55,796 nucleotides of DNA. Origin: a virus. The translations under genes were made by a program, and so were the position numbers. Within the stretch, counting starts at the first letter, position 1; every line of letters starts with the position of its first letter. The stretch covers positions 1 through 55,796 of the IMG/VR virus record IMGVR_UViG_3300028198_000005. One strand, written 5' to 3'. The notes beneath the pieces were generated by a model, which was given only the letters and a program-made list of their open reading frames with translations, made no database searches and was not told the DNA's origin. Shown in pieces: positions 27,628 to 35,513 of the stretch.

Positions 27628-29175
27628 ATGAGTGAACTGCATACTTTAGCCAGCAATGGCAACATAAAAGGTATTAGAAAAGCTTTATCCGAAGCAGCCG
27701 TCAAGAGAGCATTTTCATCTTTGGACGAGGAACTGGGCTGGACCCCTTTGCATTATGCCGCAAATTACAGCAAGGCGAAAGTAGTACAGGTTATATTAGA
27801 AGCGGGCATATCTCCGAATATTAAAAGCTCTCCCCCTCAGCACGAAAAACAAAGCGACTGGAATCTTGCTCTCCAGAAAAACGAACATGCTAAAGACCCT
27901 GTCGTATACCCTATGGACGTAGCAGAAGGCCCTAGTCGTCTTAAAATAATAAACAACTTAAAAGCAAAAGGGGGTAAATTTTACGGAAACGACATGACTC
28001 TTCACCAAGCTATTCAAATGCAGGATATGGATGAAGTAGAAACTCTCTTAGAAGATGAGTCTATAAGAGTAAACGGCAGAGATGGCCGGGGGTGGATGGC
28101 TATACATTATGCCGTAGAACTAAACAGTCAAGAGATGTGCGATTTATTATTTGAGTATAAAGCTAACCCTAATGGCTCCTGTCATGACGGACAGTTAAAT
28201 CCTTATGAAATTGCCTTAGACAACAACCATGAAAATCTTTTAAAATACCTAAAAACTAAAGGTTGCCTCAAAAACCCAAATAGAAACAAAACGAGACAGC
28301 ACAAGACGGTATCGACCACGAAAGTCGGAGTAGCCAAAGACCCTAGAGAATACAAGTCAATGGAGTTTCAGGACGTTAAACAGGCGCCGAAAAGCTTATG
28401 GGGTAAAATGACAGAGTCTAAATCCGACAGGGAAGCTCGAGACGCGGCCCTACAAAAAGAACATGACGAAAGAAGTGCTCGAATAAAAGAAGCTACCGAC
28501 AAAGCCAAAAAAGACGAGGAGAGAATAAAAAGGTCCAGAGTTATAACATGGAAATGGGGAGAAGATCCATTTTCCTGCAAAGGGGACTCTATTACTTACG
28601 ATAGCCCCTGTGAATCTTATACATATTTTATGGATATTGTGGGGTATTCCAAAAAAAGCACCGCAATGCAGAAGAAAGTGATGGATGATCTTATAGCTAT
28701 AGTTAAAGGGACAGAAGGCTATCAACAGGCCCAAAGACAAGGTAAGCTGATTGTTCTTCCGACTGGAGACGGAATGGCTCTCGTCTTCTTCAACAGCGTT
28801 CACGCCGCTTTTAAATGTGCCGTTGACGTGGGTAAGAAATGCTACAAGAGCGCAAGCATAGGTTTAAGGAATGGGCTTTATACAGGCCCAGTTGTCCCTG
28901 TGAGAGATATAAACAATAACCCTAATGTTAGTGGGCACGGGATCAATATGGCTCAAAGATGTATGGATGCTGGAGATAATGACCATATTTTAATCTCTAA
29001 TGGTGTATATATGAATGTTAGTGAAATGGGTATTCCGGGTCTAAAATTTGAAGATTGGGGGCCAGTTATTGTAAAACATGGATCTACGGTCCACCTTCAC
29101 ACAGCTTACGGCCCCAACTTCGGTCGCACGGAGTTTCCCGACTGGAGAGGAACAAAGAAAGCAGAATACAAATGA
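27628..29175 (+). CDS. Ankyrin-repeat / class III nucleotidyl cyclase fusion
   Basis: 515 residues. Residues 1-210 contain ankyrin repeats (GWTPLHYAANYSKAKVVQVI and GWMAIHYAVELNSQEMCDLL). A charged linker/coiled coil spans about 250-305. Residues about 330-500 form a class III cyclase domain: FMDIVGYS with metal ligand D336, LPTGDGMALVFF with D381, and HGINMAQR with transition-state residues N440 and R444. The lysine that selects purines in canonical enzymes is replaced by Leu (L377), so the base used is uncertain. It likely makes a cyclic nucleotide in the cytoplasm. ATGA overlap with the next gene. Confidence 0.8.
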   Translation: MSELHTLASNGNIKGIRKALSEAAVKRAFSSLDEELGWTPLHYAANYSKAKVVQVILEAGISPNIKSSPPQHEKQSDWNLALQKNEHAKDPVVYPMDVAEGPSRLKIINNLKAKGGKFYGNDMTLHQAIQMQDMDEVETLLEDESIRVNGRDGRGWMAIHYAVELNSQEMCDLLFEYKANPNGSCHDGQLNPYEIALDNNHENLLKYLKTKGCLKNPNRNKTRQHKTVSTTKVGVAKDPREYKSMEFQDVKQAPKSLWGKMTESKSDREARDAALQKEHDERSARIKEATDKAKKDEERIKRSRVITWKWGEDPFSCKGDSITYDSPCESYTYFMDIVGYSKKSTAMQKKVMDDLIAIVKGTEGYQQAQRQGKLIVLPTGDGMALVFFNSVHAAFKCAVDVGKKCYKSASIGLRNGLYTGPVVPVRDINNNPNVSGHGINMAQRCMDAGDNDHILISNGVYMNVSEMGIPGLKFEDWGPVIVKHGSTVHLHTAYGPNFGRTEFPDWRGTKKAEYK

Positions 29176-29375
29176 CGAATAAAAGAAATAGACTAAATCA
29201 CTTATTTATCGTCTTTATGTTAATTTTGTTACTTCTTTTCGGGTTAACCTATTCTCCTAAAGCGCCCGTAAAAAGAACCGGTATTTTCATCCCTTTATTC
29301 GGTCATTTTTACCCCGAAGCATCAACCAATGTTTTTTCGATGCCGAATTCAAGATATGGGTCGGGGATAAGATAA
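29172..29375 (+). CDS. Single-helix membrane protein (67 aa)
   Basis: Basic N-terminus MTNKRNRLNHLFIVFMLILL, one membrane helix, then a Pro/Phe-rich tail. Coupled to the cyclase gene by an ATGA overlap, so it may work with it; this is inference from position only. Confidence 0.6.
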   Translation: MTNKRNRLNHLFIVFMLILLLLFGLTYSPKAPVKRTGIFIPLFGHFYPEASTNVFSMPNSRYGSGIR

Positions 29376-29389
29376 GAAAGCTAAATAAA

Positions 29390-29551
29390 ATGAGCAGAAC
29401 CACGAGAAACAATTTAAACCTAGAAACCGGCAGGTCAGAGAAGACAAGAGATAATAAGCCCCGCTGTGAATGCTGCTGTAATCCTCGTCGCAGCAAATAC
29501 GGCAATAAAAAAGAAAAGCTAACCATACAAGAGAGAAAGGAAATCGGATAA
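29390..29551 (+). CDS. Small Cys-rich protein (53 aa)
   Basis: MSRTTRNNLNLETGRSEKTR; a CECCCNPRRSK cluster may bind metal. Its stop TAA shares a base with the next start. Confidence 0.5.
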   Translation: MSRTTRNNLNLETGRSEKTRDNKPRCECCCNPRRSKYGNKKEKLTIQERKEIG

Positions 29552-29706
29552 TGAAAAAAAACATTCACTGTATAAATCCAAATTGTTTCGATGACAACTG
29601 TCATGGATCATGCGAATCAAAAGACATGGATATGAACGAAGAACACTGGGATAGTTTAGCTAGAGATTTTTCGCTTAAAAAGGAAGAAAGCGATCAAGAA
29701 GACTAG
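29551..29706 (+). CDS. Small Cys/His-rich acidic protein (51 aa)
   Basis: MKKNIHCINPNCFDDNCHGS then CESKDMDMNEEHW: four Cys and two His in 20 residues suggest a metal site. Start overlaps the previous stop. Confidence 0.5.
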   Translation: MKKNIHCINPNCFDDNCHGSCESKDMDMNEEHWDSLARDFSLKKEESDQED

Positions 29707-29727
29707 CATTATGCCCGTAATGTAAAA

Positions 29728-29859
29728 ATGAAAAACCCAATAGGAGAAAAACTTCTTTTAATTGTGGGATGGATAGCTGTTTCACCATTTGTGATTCAGT
29801 ACTATGTTATAGAGGGGTTTAAGTGGATCATGAAAAAAATAAAAAAAGATAAGATATAA
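29728..29859 (+). CDS. Membrane microprotein (43 aa)
   Basis: MKNPIGEKLLLIVGWIAVSP, continuing FVIQYYVIEGF, then basic KKIKKDKI: one membrane helix with a cytoplasmic basic tail. Stop overlaps the next start. Confidence 0.5.
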   Translation: MKNPIGEKLLLIVGWIAVSPFVIQYYVIEGFKWIMKKIKKDKI

Positions 29860-30011
29860 TGACAGAAAAGAACAATAAACCCCTTCGAGTTAAGTGGGAA
29901 ATGGCTGATAAAAAGAGAAAGAAGTAGTTCCCGGAACGTGACTTATTCACGACCATAGTAATAACAATAATTGTAGGGGCCGCTATACTAATTAAAGCTT
30001 ATAATGGCTAA
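29859..30011 (+). CDS. Small membrane protein interrupted by in-frame TAG
   Basis: The ATG overlaps the previous stop. MTEKNNKPLRVKWEMADKKR KK is followed by TAG at 29925-29927. The same frame then continues with FPERDLFTTIVITIIVGAAI, a membrane helix, to TAA at 30009. The second part has no start codon. A basic cluster before a membrane helix is the usual topology here, so the TAG looks like an interruption: read-through, mutation or sequence error. Confidence 0.4.
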
Positions 30012-30192
30012 ACTGATAGGGAAACCAACATGGAGGAACCTTTATCACTACTTAAGGCGCGAAATCAAAAAAACGTGGAAAGAATATGCAATAATAGCTG
30101 GGGGAGCCTTCTTGGGGATACTGCTGCTTATTCTTTGGATTACATATGCTAACTGGGAGTTTAGGTCAACATACGGAGGCTTTTTAAAATAA
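30004..30192 (+). CDS. Single-helix membrane protein (62 aa)
   Basis: Basic N-terminal part (MAKLIGKPTWRNLYHYLRRE) and one membrane helix at about 30-48 (IIAGGAFLGILLLILWITYA). No family recognised. Confidence 0.65.
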   Translation: MAKLIGKPTWRNLYHYLRREIKKTWKEYAIIAGGAFLGILLLILWITYANWEFRSTYGGFLK

Positions 30193-30196
30193 CTTT

Positions 30197-30394
30197 GTGA
30201 ATATAGAATCTATAACTCAAGAAGCCCTGACTATAGCAGTATATAAGGAAATAGAATCTTCGCGATTAATGGAAGCTAAAGAATTAGACGATATTAACAG
30301 AGTCAAACAAATAGACGAAGTTCAAGAGCTTAACGCGTTAATGAACGCTGAAGTGATGATAAACCAAGGAGGCTTCTTTGATTTATATGTCTAA
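30197..30394 (+). CDS. Hypothetical acidic protein, GTG start (65 aa)
   Basis: V/MNIESITQEALTIAVYKEI: helical acidic protein. The GTG and following bases (GTGAATATAG) also resemble the late box, so the true start could be a later codon. Confidence 0.5.
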   Translation: MNIESITQEALTIAVYKEIESSRLMEAKELDDINRVKQIDEVQELNALMNAEVMINQGGFFDLYV

Positions 30395-30411
30395 GATAGA
30401 ATTATAGAATA

Positions 30412-30762
30412 ATGAAATTCCATTTGTATTTAAAACAGCTTAGATCCGTACGGTTCAAGGACACTAAAAAATTATGCATGATGCTTGGCGTCTCAAAAGA
30501 GAAATGGCGTAAAATTGAACGAGGAATAAACCCTCCGCCTCGAAGATCGCTATTAAACAAGTTTTGCGTTTTGACGGCCGCTTTAAGTTATGAACAGGCC
30601 CAGCTTTTCGAGCTCGCTAGAAGATGGACGCCGCATGAAAATACTAACACGGGTCACCATAGACTGCTGAGCGAAAACTCTAGTCCTGAATGGATCCAAG
30701 CGATGACGAAAGAAAATACCCCTGACTACCCTATACCCAAAGAGTGGTCTAGGTCTAATTAA
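30412..30762 (+). CDS. Cro/C1-type HTH protein (116 aa)
   Basis: Residues about 8-55 (RFKDTKKLCMMLGVSKEKWR then KIERGINPPPRRSLL) fit an XRE-family helix-turn-helix. The C-terminal part is disordered and Asn/Pro-rich. Probable DNA-binding regulator of late or host genes. Confidence 0.65.
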   Translation: MKFHLYLKQLRSVRFKDTKKLCMMLGVSKEKWRKIERGINPPPRRSLLNKFCVLTAALSYEQAQLFELARRWTPHENTNTGHHRLLSENSSPEWIQAMTKENTPDYPIPKEWSRSN

Positions 30763-30769
30763 GTTGCCT

Positions 30770-31732
30770 CTACTCCGTGCTCAAAAAAGCTGAGGTGGGT
30801 GGTGTGAAACTAGATGTATAACGAGCTTCACCTTTCGTGATTCTAAGTTCGTCTATATAACCATTAAAAGGATAATCAGTAGGAGGTTCAGATCTGCTGT
30901 CCATACCTACTATAATATTCTGCGTTGTATCCGTTATTGCGCCCGACCAAGTAGCGGTCGCGTTGGAGACGCCATTTCTGTATATATTTATAGCAGTTCC
31001 GTTGCGGACAACAGCTACATGATGCCAAATATTGTTTGTCCATCCACTTGTACTTCCGGCCTGAACGTTTCCGAGATTAGTGCGAAGCCCTAATCCATCT
31101 TCCCAACTACCCTTGCTAGAGAAAACAACCCTGAAACCACCGCCAATCTGATTGCCTATAATATCTTGATGATACCCCGCCATTATATCTGTAGCGTACA
31201 TCCAAAACTCGATGGTGAAATCACTACTGCCAAAATTAAAATCAGCACTATTTAGAACTTTTGCGTAATCGTTGGATCCGTCAAACTTAGCGCTGCTCCC
31301 CCCGAACTTGCTTTGGGTTGTGGAGATTTGAGTCCCGTTATGAAACGTAACCGTATGACTGTTCGTGGTGCTGTCAGTAGTTGTAGTAGCTCCGTCTGAG
31401 CCGTCAAAATGAAGCAGGAGCTTAAGGTTAGCATTGCCAGCAGAAGCAGTACCCTCGTAAAGCCCAGTAGGAGTCATGGATATAGTTCTAAAAGATGAGT
31501 CTACTGCATCCGTTATTAAATTATCTAGTCCAGCATAATGCAACGAGCTATAATACACTCTACCTAAATGGTTTCTTAAAAAAGAATCATCTGCCGCATT
31601 TCCGGAAGTTAAAACTCCTGTAATATGAGGTTTGTATCCTGTTAGCTCGGCTTTGTTTGGTGCCGAGTGAATCATATTAAGAAGAGCAGTTTTCCCTTCG
31701 CCGTTATAAGTTGGATTGGTTCCTTGACTCAT
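30770..31732 (-). CDS. LamG/concanavalin-like virion protein (320 aa)
   Basis: Residues about 100-315 fit a LamG-type lectin fold: LLLHFDGSDG, SAKFDGSNDYAKV, DFTIEFWMYA, WHHVAVVRNG, INIYRNG and YIDELRITKGEARYTSSFTP. Such modules occur in phage fibres and decoration proteins and may bind host glycans. The N-terminal 100 residues are probably the attachment part. Confidence 0.75.
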   Translation of the reverse strand: MSQGTNPTYNGEGKTALLNMIHSAPNKAELTGYKPHITGVLTSGNAADDSFLRNHLGRVYYSSLHYAGLDNLITDAVDSSFRTISMTPTGLYEGTASAGNANLKLLLHFDGSDGATTTTDSTTNSHTVTFHNGTQISTTQSKFGGSSAKFDGSNDYAKVLNSADFNFGSSDFTIEFWMYATDIMAGYHQDIIGNQIGGGFRVVFSSKGSWEDGLGLRTNLGNVQAGSTSGWTNNIWHHVAVVRNGTAINIYRNGVSNATATWSGAITDTTQNIIVGMDSRSEPPTDYPFNGYIDELRITKGEARYTSSFTPPTSAFLSTE

Positions 31733-31738
31733 TTTAAA

Positions 31739-32230
31739 TTATTTCCTTGTGGTTTTCTTATTATTTTCTCTTTCAACGACTTCTACCTGCATAGGAGCTG
31801 GCTGAATAAGGGCCTCTTCGGTTCCTATGTACCCGGGATCCCCTCCCGATGGTAGGTATGGGACTTTCCCGTTTTGCATTAGCTTCTTTTCTATAGTTAA
31901 TTGTTTTAATTGCTCATTAGGAACGACCATTTTAGATGATCTGTCTGTCATGTAAAAGCAGGTTGTTCTTATGCCTACTCTCACTATTCGTGCCTGACGA
32001 CCTGAAATATATATTATGTCATCATTATTAAAATCACTCCCCATAAACACTAATAACGCTTGCGCGAAATTTATAATCATGTCTTTCGCTAATATCGCTG
32101 CAAGTGCGCCCATTATAAGCCATCCGTACTGCCCAACCAAGTCCTGAGCCACTTTCTCTGCTTGCTCTGTGGTTACTCCTTGGCTTAATAGGCTGACGGC
32201 ATGAGGCACCGCATTTGTGATTTCGTTCAT
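31739..32230 (-). CDS. Short MscS-like protein (163 aa)
   Basis: One pore-like membrane helix (LIMGALAAILAKDMIINFAQ) is followed by an MscS beta-domain: FMGSDFNNDDIIYISGRQAR, VRVGIRTTCFYMTDRSSKMV and VPNEQLKQL. MscS channels release pressure under osmotic shock. The first two MscS helices and the alpha/beta C-terminal domain are missing; the tail is disordered. GAGG precedes the ATG at 32230. Confidence 0.7.
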   Translation of the reverse strand: MNEITNAVPHAVSLLSQGVTTEQAEKVAQDLVGQYGWLIMGALAAILAKDMIINFAQALLVFMGSDFNNDDIIYISGRQARIVRVGIRTTCFYMTDRSSKMVVPNEQLKQLTIEKKLMQNGKVPYLPSGGDPGYIGTEEALIQPAPMQVEVVERENNKKTTRK

Positions 32231-32241
32231 AATCCTCATAG

Positions 32242-32251
32242 GTATTTACAC
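32242..32251 (-). promoter_or_regulatory. Late promoter box
   Basis: GTGTAAATAC on the leftward strand, 11 bases before the MscS-like start. It lies 8 bases from the rightward box for PhoH. Confidence 0.6.
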
Positions 32252-32259
32252 TTAAAATA

Positions 32260-32270
32260 GTGTATAATAT
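32260..32270 (+). promoter_or_regulatory. Late promoter box
   Basis: GTGTATAATAT just before the PhoH start. Confidence 0.65.
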
Positions 32271-32274
32271 GAAG

Positions 32275-33036
32275 ATGCCTAAAGTTAAAAGCGTAGAGGG
32301 CTTTGATTCCCTTGAGGTTACGAACGGAAAAATCAAAATTCACCAAAGAGGCCCAATTAAACCAAAAGATAATTTTTATATAGAAGAATTACCTTGGACA
32401 AACAAACAAAAGAGTTTTTTAGAAGTTGCATTAGATAAATCTACTAGGCTTATTTTATGCAAAGGCCCCGCGGGAAGTTCTAAAACTCTAATATCAGTAT
32501 ATGCGTCCTTAAACCTCCTTAACCAAAGTAAAGTCTCAGATATTCTTTATATGCGTTCTGCGGTAGAGAGTTCTGATGCTAGACTGGGTTTTCTCCCCGG
32601 AGACGCTGATGAAAAGCTCCATTATTATAATTTACCATTTATGGATAAATTAGACGAATTACTAAGCGAAGAAACAGTAAAAAAACTTCAAAAGGAAAGA
32701 AGAGTCTCTATTCATCCGGTTAATTTTGCTAGAGGAATGAGCTGGAATGGAAAAGCTATATTACTTGACGAGGCTCAGAATAGCTCTTTTCGGGAAATAG
32801 TTACTGTTTTGACTCGTATCGGTAAATATTCTAGATGTGTTATAACAGCTGATCCTATGCAGACAGATTTAAAAAACGGAAACCGAGGAGGCTTCGAGAA
32901 AATCTATCACGTTTTCGATAACGAAGAGAGTAAAGATAAGGGAATCCATACTTTCGAATTCAGCGAAGAAGATATCGTAAGGTCAGAATTAACCAAGTTT
33001 ATCGTATCAAAACTCTCCGAAGTAAATATTACTTGA
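32275..33036 (+). CDS. phoH: PhoH-like ATPase
   Basis: 253 residues with Walker A GPAGSSKT (64-71), YMRSAVESSDARLGFLPGD, and Walker B AILLDEAQ (161-168) followed by VITADPMQTDL, the standard PhoH order. PhoH proteins are RNA-helicase/ATPase-like and common in aquatic phages; the exact role in infection is not settled. The ATG at 32275 is preferred (32269 also possible; the GTG at 32260 is the promoter box). Confidence 0.88.
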   Translation: MPKVKSVEGFDSLEVTNGKIKIHQRGPIKPKDNFYIEELPWTNKQKSFLEVALDKSTRLILCKGPAGSSKTLISVYASLNLLNQSKVSDILYMRSAVESSDARLGFLPGDADEKLHYYNLPFMDKLDELLSEETVKKLQKERRVSIHPVNFARGMSWNGKAILLDEAQNSSFREIVTVLTRIGKYSRCVITADPMQTDLKNGNRGGFEKIYHVFDNEESKDKGIHTFEFSEEDIVRSELTKFIVSKLSEVNIT

Positions 33037-33298
33037 TCTGTTTATTAATTAATCCAGCTAGGACAGAGGAGAACTTTCTAACCTCTCTCTCGGACTTGTC
33101 CCAAAAGAAAGCATGAGTCACTTCTTCTATTAAAGTGCTTAATTTCCTTCTTTTCTTAAGCTTTGGGTCTACTAGGATCTTAGGATTGTCCATTTCCGGA
33201 GAGTGGCATAAACCATCTGCGTTATAAGTATAATGGGGCTTTCTCCATATTAGCTCGTATTCCACTCCGTCCGAATTTTTAAACTTGACGTTTTCCAT
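33029..33298 (-). CDS. Small metallopeptidase-like protein (89 aa)
   Basis: ILVDPKLKKRRKLSTLIEEV and THAFFWDKSEREVRKFSSVL resemble a phage family in which the helix reads HExxHAxxW. Here the first His is Glu (EEVTH), so a standard zinc-protease site is incomplete and the protein may be inactive. Confidence 0.55.
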   Translation of the reverse strand: MENVKFKNSDGVEYELIWRKPHYTYNADGLCHSPEMDNPKILVDPKLKKRRKLSTLIEEVTHAFFWDKSEREVRKFSSVLAGLINKQIK

Positions 33299-33307
33299 AT
33301 CTTTAAA

Positions 33308-33315
33308 GATTACAC
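33308..33315 (-). promoter_or_regulatory. Late promoter box
   Basis: GTGTAATC on the leftward strand, 9 bases before the ATG at 33298. Confidence 0.55.
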
Positions 33316-33357
33316 ACTTTTTTTTAGAAAAAAGTTTTTTTTACCATAGAATATATA

Positions 33358-33367
33358 GTGTAAATTC
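33358..33367 (+). promoter_or_regulatory. Late promoter box
   Basis: GTGTAAATTC, 4 bases before the ATG at 33372. Confidence 0.55.
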
Positions 33368-33371
33368 ATTT

Positions 33372-33737
33372 ATGAAACTATATTGCAGTAAATGTGGATC
33401 CGGACATTCGTACTCCATGCAGAAGCCAAAATTTTGCGCTAACTGCGGTAAGTCTTATATGTCGACTCCGTCCGCTATAAAGAAAAAGCGAATTGCAGCC
33501 AAACCTGCCGAATCTAAGGCTAAGTTAGAAGATGACGAAGAGTTCTTTGAAGTGGGGATTGATTCGTTGGAGTTCGATCTAAAAACCTCTTTCGCGAATG
33601 TTCATAAATTGGGGGATATCGTAGGAAGCGCTACAGAGGAGCAAGCGGAAGGATCTAGAGAGAGAGATCCTAGTTATAACAAGGGGAATATTGAGAAGGA
33701 CTTCTTAAACGATGCGGGGAGCATAAAGAAGTCATAG
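33372..33737 (+). CDS. Zinc-ribbon protein (121 aa)
   Basis: MKLYCSKCGSGHSYSMQKPK then FCANCGKS: a CxxC-x14-CxxC ribbon in the first 27 residues, followed by an acidic disordered region. It sits one base before the sigma-factor gene, so it may act in late transcription (inference). Confidence 0.65.
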   Translation: MKLYCSKCGSGHSYSMQKPKFCANCGKSYMSTPSAIKKKRIAAKPAESKAKLEDDEEFFEVGIDSLEFDLKTSFANVHKLGDIVGSATEEQAEGSRERDPSYNKGNIEKDFLNDAGSIKKS

Positions 33738-33738
33738 G

Positions 33739-34419
33739 ATGCCGAGAAAAAAGAAGCTTAAATTTGAAGATTGTATAGAGCAAATTGACTCAGAAATAAG
33801 AAAAAGAAAAAGCAGATGGAACTTGACTGCTCTTTCTTGGATGGATTTTGATGATGTTTCTCAGATAATTAGAATTCATATTTTTAAAAAGTGGCATTTA
33901 TATGACCAGTCTAAAGCTTTAGCTCCTTGGATAAATACTCTTATCTCTAATCAAATTAAAAATTTGATCAGAAACAATTATGGAAATTACTGTAGACCTT
34001 GTTTAAAATGTGCAGCCGCAGAGTCCGATTCTCTATGCTACATCTACGGAACCCAAAGTTCTGCTTGTCCGCTATTCGCTCAGTGGGAAAAAACAAAAAA
34101 AGCTGCGTACTTAACTAAACTTCCCTCACCCCTAGAATCGGTAGAGCACGAAACTGAAAATATGCAGTTGCAGGAATTTGACTTTGATACGGTATTAGAA
34201 AAACTAAATAAGCAGCTCAAAGAAAAACTAAAAGAAAACGAATGGATAGTCTATCAGAACCTTTTTCTAAAAAGAAAAACAGAACAAGAAGTGGCGAAAA
34301 TGCTAGGGTATAAAACTTCAGAAAAGAACAGGAGTCCCGGATACAAACAAATCAAAAACATAAAAAAATCTATTATAGAAAAAGCTAAGGAAATAGTATC
34401 GGAGGATATGCATATATGA
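33739..34419 (+). CDS. Phage RNA polymerase sigma factor (late, gp55-like)
   Basis: 226 residues. Region 2-like helices span 35-80 (FDDVSQIIRIHIFKKWHLYD; LAPWINTLISNQIKNLIRNN). A Cys-rich insertion follows (C85, C88, C91, C100, C110: CRPCLKC...C...C), probably zinc-binding. A region 4-like HTH is near 165-215 (KRKTEQEVAKMLGYKT). Such proteins direct host RNA polymerase to phage late promoters, here plausibly the GTGTAATATA boxes. AGG precedes the ATG; ATGA overlap with the next gene. Confidence 0.75.
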   Translation: MPRKKKLKFEDCIEQIDSEIRKRKSRWNLTALSWMDFDDVSQIIRIHIFKKWHLYDQSKALAPWINTLISNQIKNLIRNNYGNYCRPCLKCAAAESDSLCYIYGTQSSACPLFAQWEKTKKAAYLTKLPSPLESVEHETENMQLQEFDFDTVLEKLNKQLKEKLKENEWIVYQNLFLKRKTEQEVAKMLGYKTSEKNRSPGYKQIKNIKKSIIEKAKEIVSEDMHI

Positions 34420-35513
34420 AGAAAAAAGAAGAAATACTGCTAACAGAAGAGCAAATCGCAGAAGTCGATAATTTATACGATAATAAAAACATAACAGCGA
34501 TAAAAGAATTAGTGGCTCAAGTATTTCCTGATATCGATGAAAAATACAGAGATGGCAGAAGCATCTACGGGAGAGCGATTAAAAAGCACCTAGCGTCAAA
34601 AGGTAAAAAAACAATTGCGACTTCTGACTACATAAAAAAAGAATACGAACTAAGCCAAGAAGAAAGAGACTTTTTGTATAATAACTGTTCGACAATGAAG
34701 GTTTCCGACATGGCTAACACTTTATACGAAGAACAAATAAACCCTCTGGATAGAAGATACAGAGCTTGCAGCGACTTCGTAAAAACTATCGACAATAAAG
34801 TCGTTCTTTCTGAGGTCGTTAAAGAAGTTTCTCCTAGCGATTATCTACCTCCCAAGAACGAAACAAAGGCTGTAGCCAGAATTAATAAATACGTCCACGA
34901 AGGAATAGATAAAAACAATCTTAAAGCTTCGGATAAAAAAAATATTTCTAGACTCATAGCGTATATGCATACTTATAGATTTTTGCATCAAATATCAAAT
35001 TATACCTCTCAAAGTAACCGAGAACTTTTTGAGAGCAGTTTCGTAAGATACACTAACGATAAGCCAGATTTAACACAAGAGGAAGTTGATCAGTACATAG
35101 TCCTATCTGCAGAAGTTGTTATTGCATCTAATATTCAAATAAGAGTAGAGAGGCTTCAAGAATTACTTGATCAAGCGGCCGAAGAAACCGAAGGAAAAAA
35201 AATGGCAATGAGTTTAGTCGAATCAATCAACACTGCTCAAACAGAATATAATCAGTGTGTAAACCGACAAACAAAACTCTTAAACGAACTTAAAGAAAAA
35301 CGAAGCCAAAGAATCAGTAAACAGATCAAGGAAAACGCCTCGATTTTAAATCTTGTGGAAATGTGGAGAGACGAAGAGTCTAGGCATAAAATGATCAAGC
35401 TGGCCGAAATCAGAAAAAAAGCGCTCGAAGAAGAAGTAGGCAGGCTCTCCAGCATGGATGAAATTAAATGCAGGATCATGGGTCTGACGGAAGAGGAGGT
35501 ATTAAATGGTTGA
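34416..35513 (+). CDS. Helical protein upstream of terminase, possible small terminase
   Basis: 365 residues, almost entirely helical. The N-terminal 100 residues contain HTH-like segments (EIAEVDNLYDNKNITAIKEL-like; LSQEERDFLYNNCSTMKVSD) and the C-terminal third is a long coiled coil. It overlaps the nuclease gene and lies two genes before TerL, which suggests a DNA-recognition subunit of the packaging complex; no family match is visible. Confidence 0.5.
   Translation: MKKKEEILLTEEQIAEVDNLYDNKNITAIKELVAQVFPDIDEKYRDGRSIYGRAIKKHLASKGKKTIATSDYIKKEYELSQEERDFLYNNCSTMKVSDMANTLYEEQINPLDRRYRACSDFVKTIDNKVVLSEVVKEVSPSDYLPPKNETKAVARINKYVHEGIDKNNLKASDKKNISRLIAYMHTYRFLHQISNYTSQSNRELFESSFVRYTNDKPDLTQEEVDQYIVLSAEVVIASNIQIRVERLQELLDQAAEETEGKKMAMSLVESINTAQTEYNQCVNRQTKLLNELKEKRSQRISKQIKENASILNLVEMWRDEESRHKMIKLAEIRKKALEEEVGRLSSMDEIKCRIMGLTEEEVLNG

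Noticed and set aside
32260-32262. GTG at 32260 as the PhoH start
   Set aside because: It is part of the late promoter box; ATGs at 32269 and 32275 follow it.
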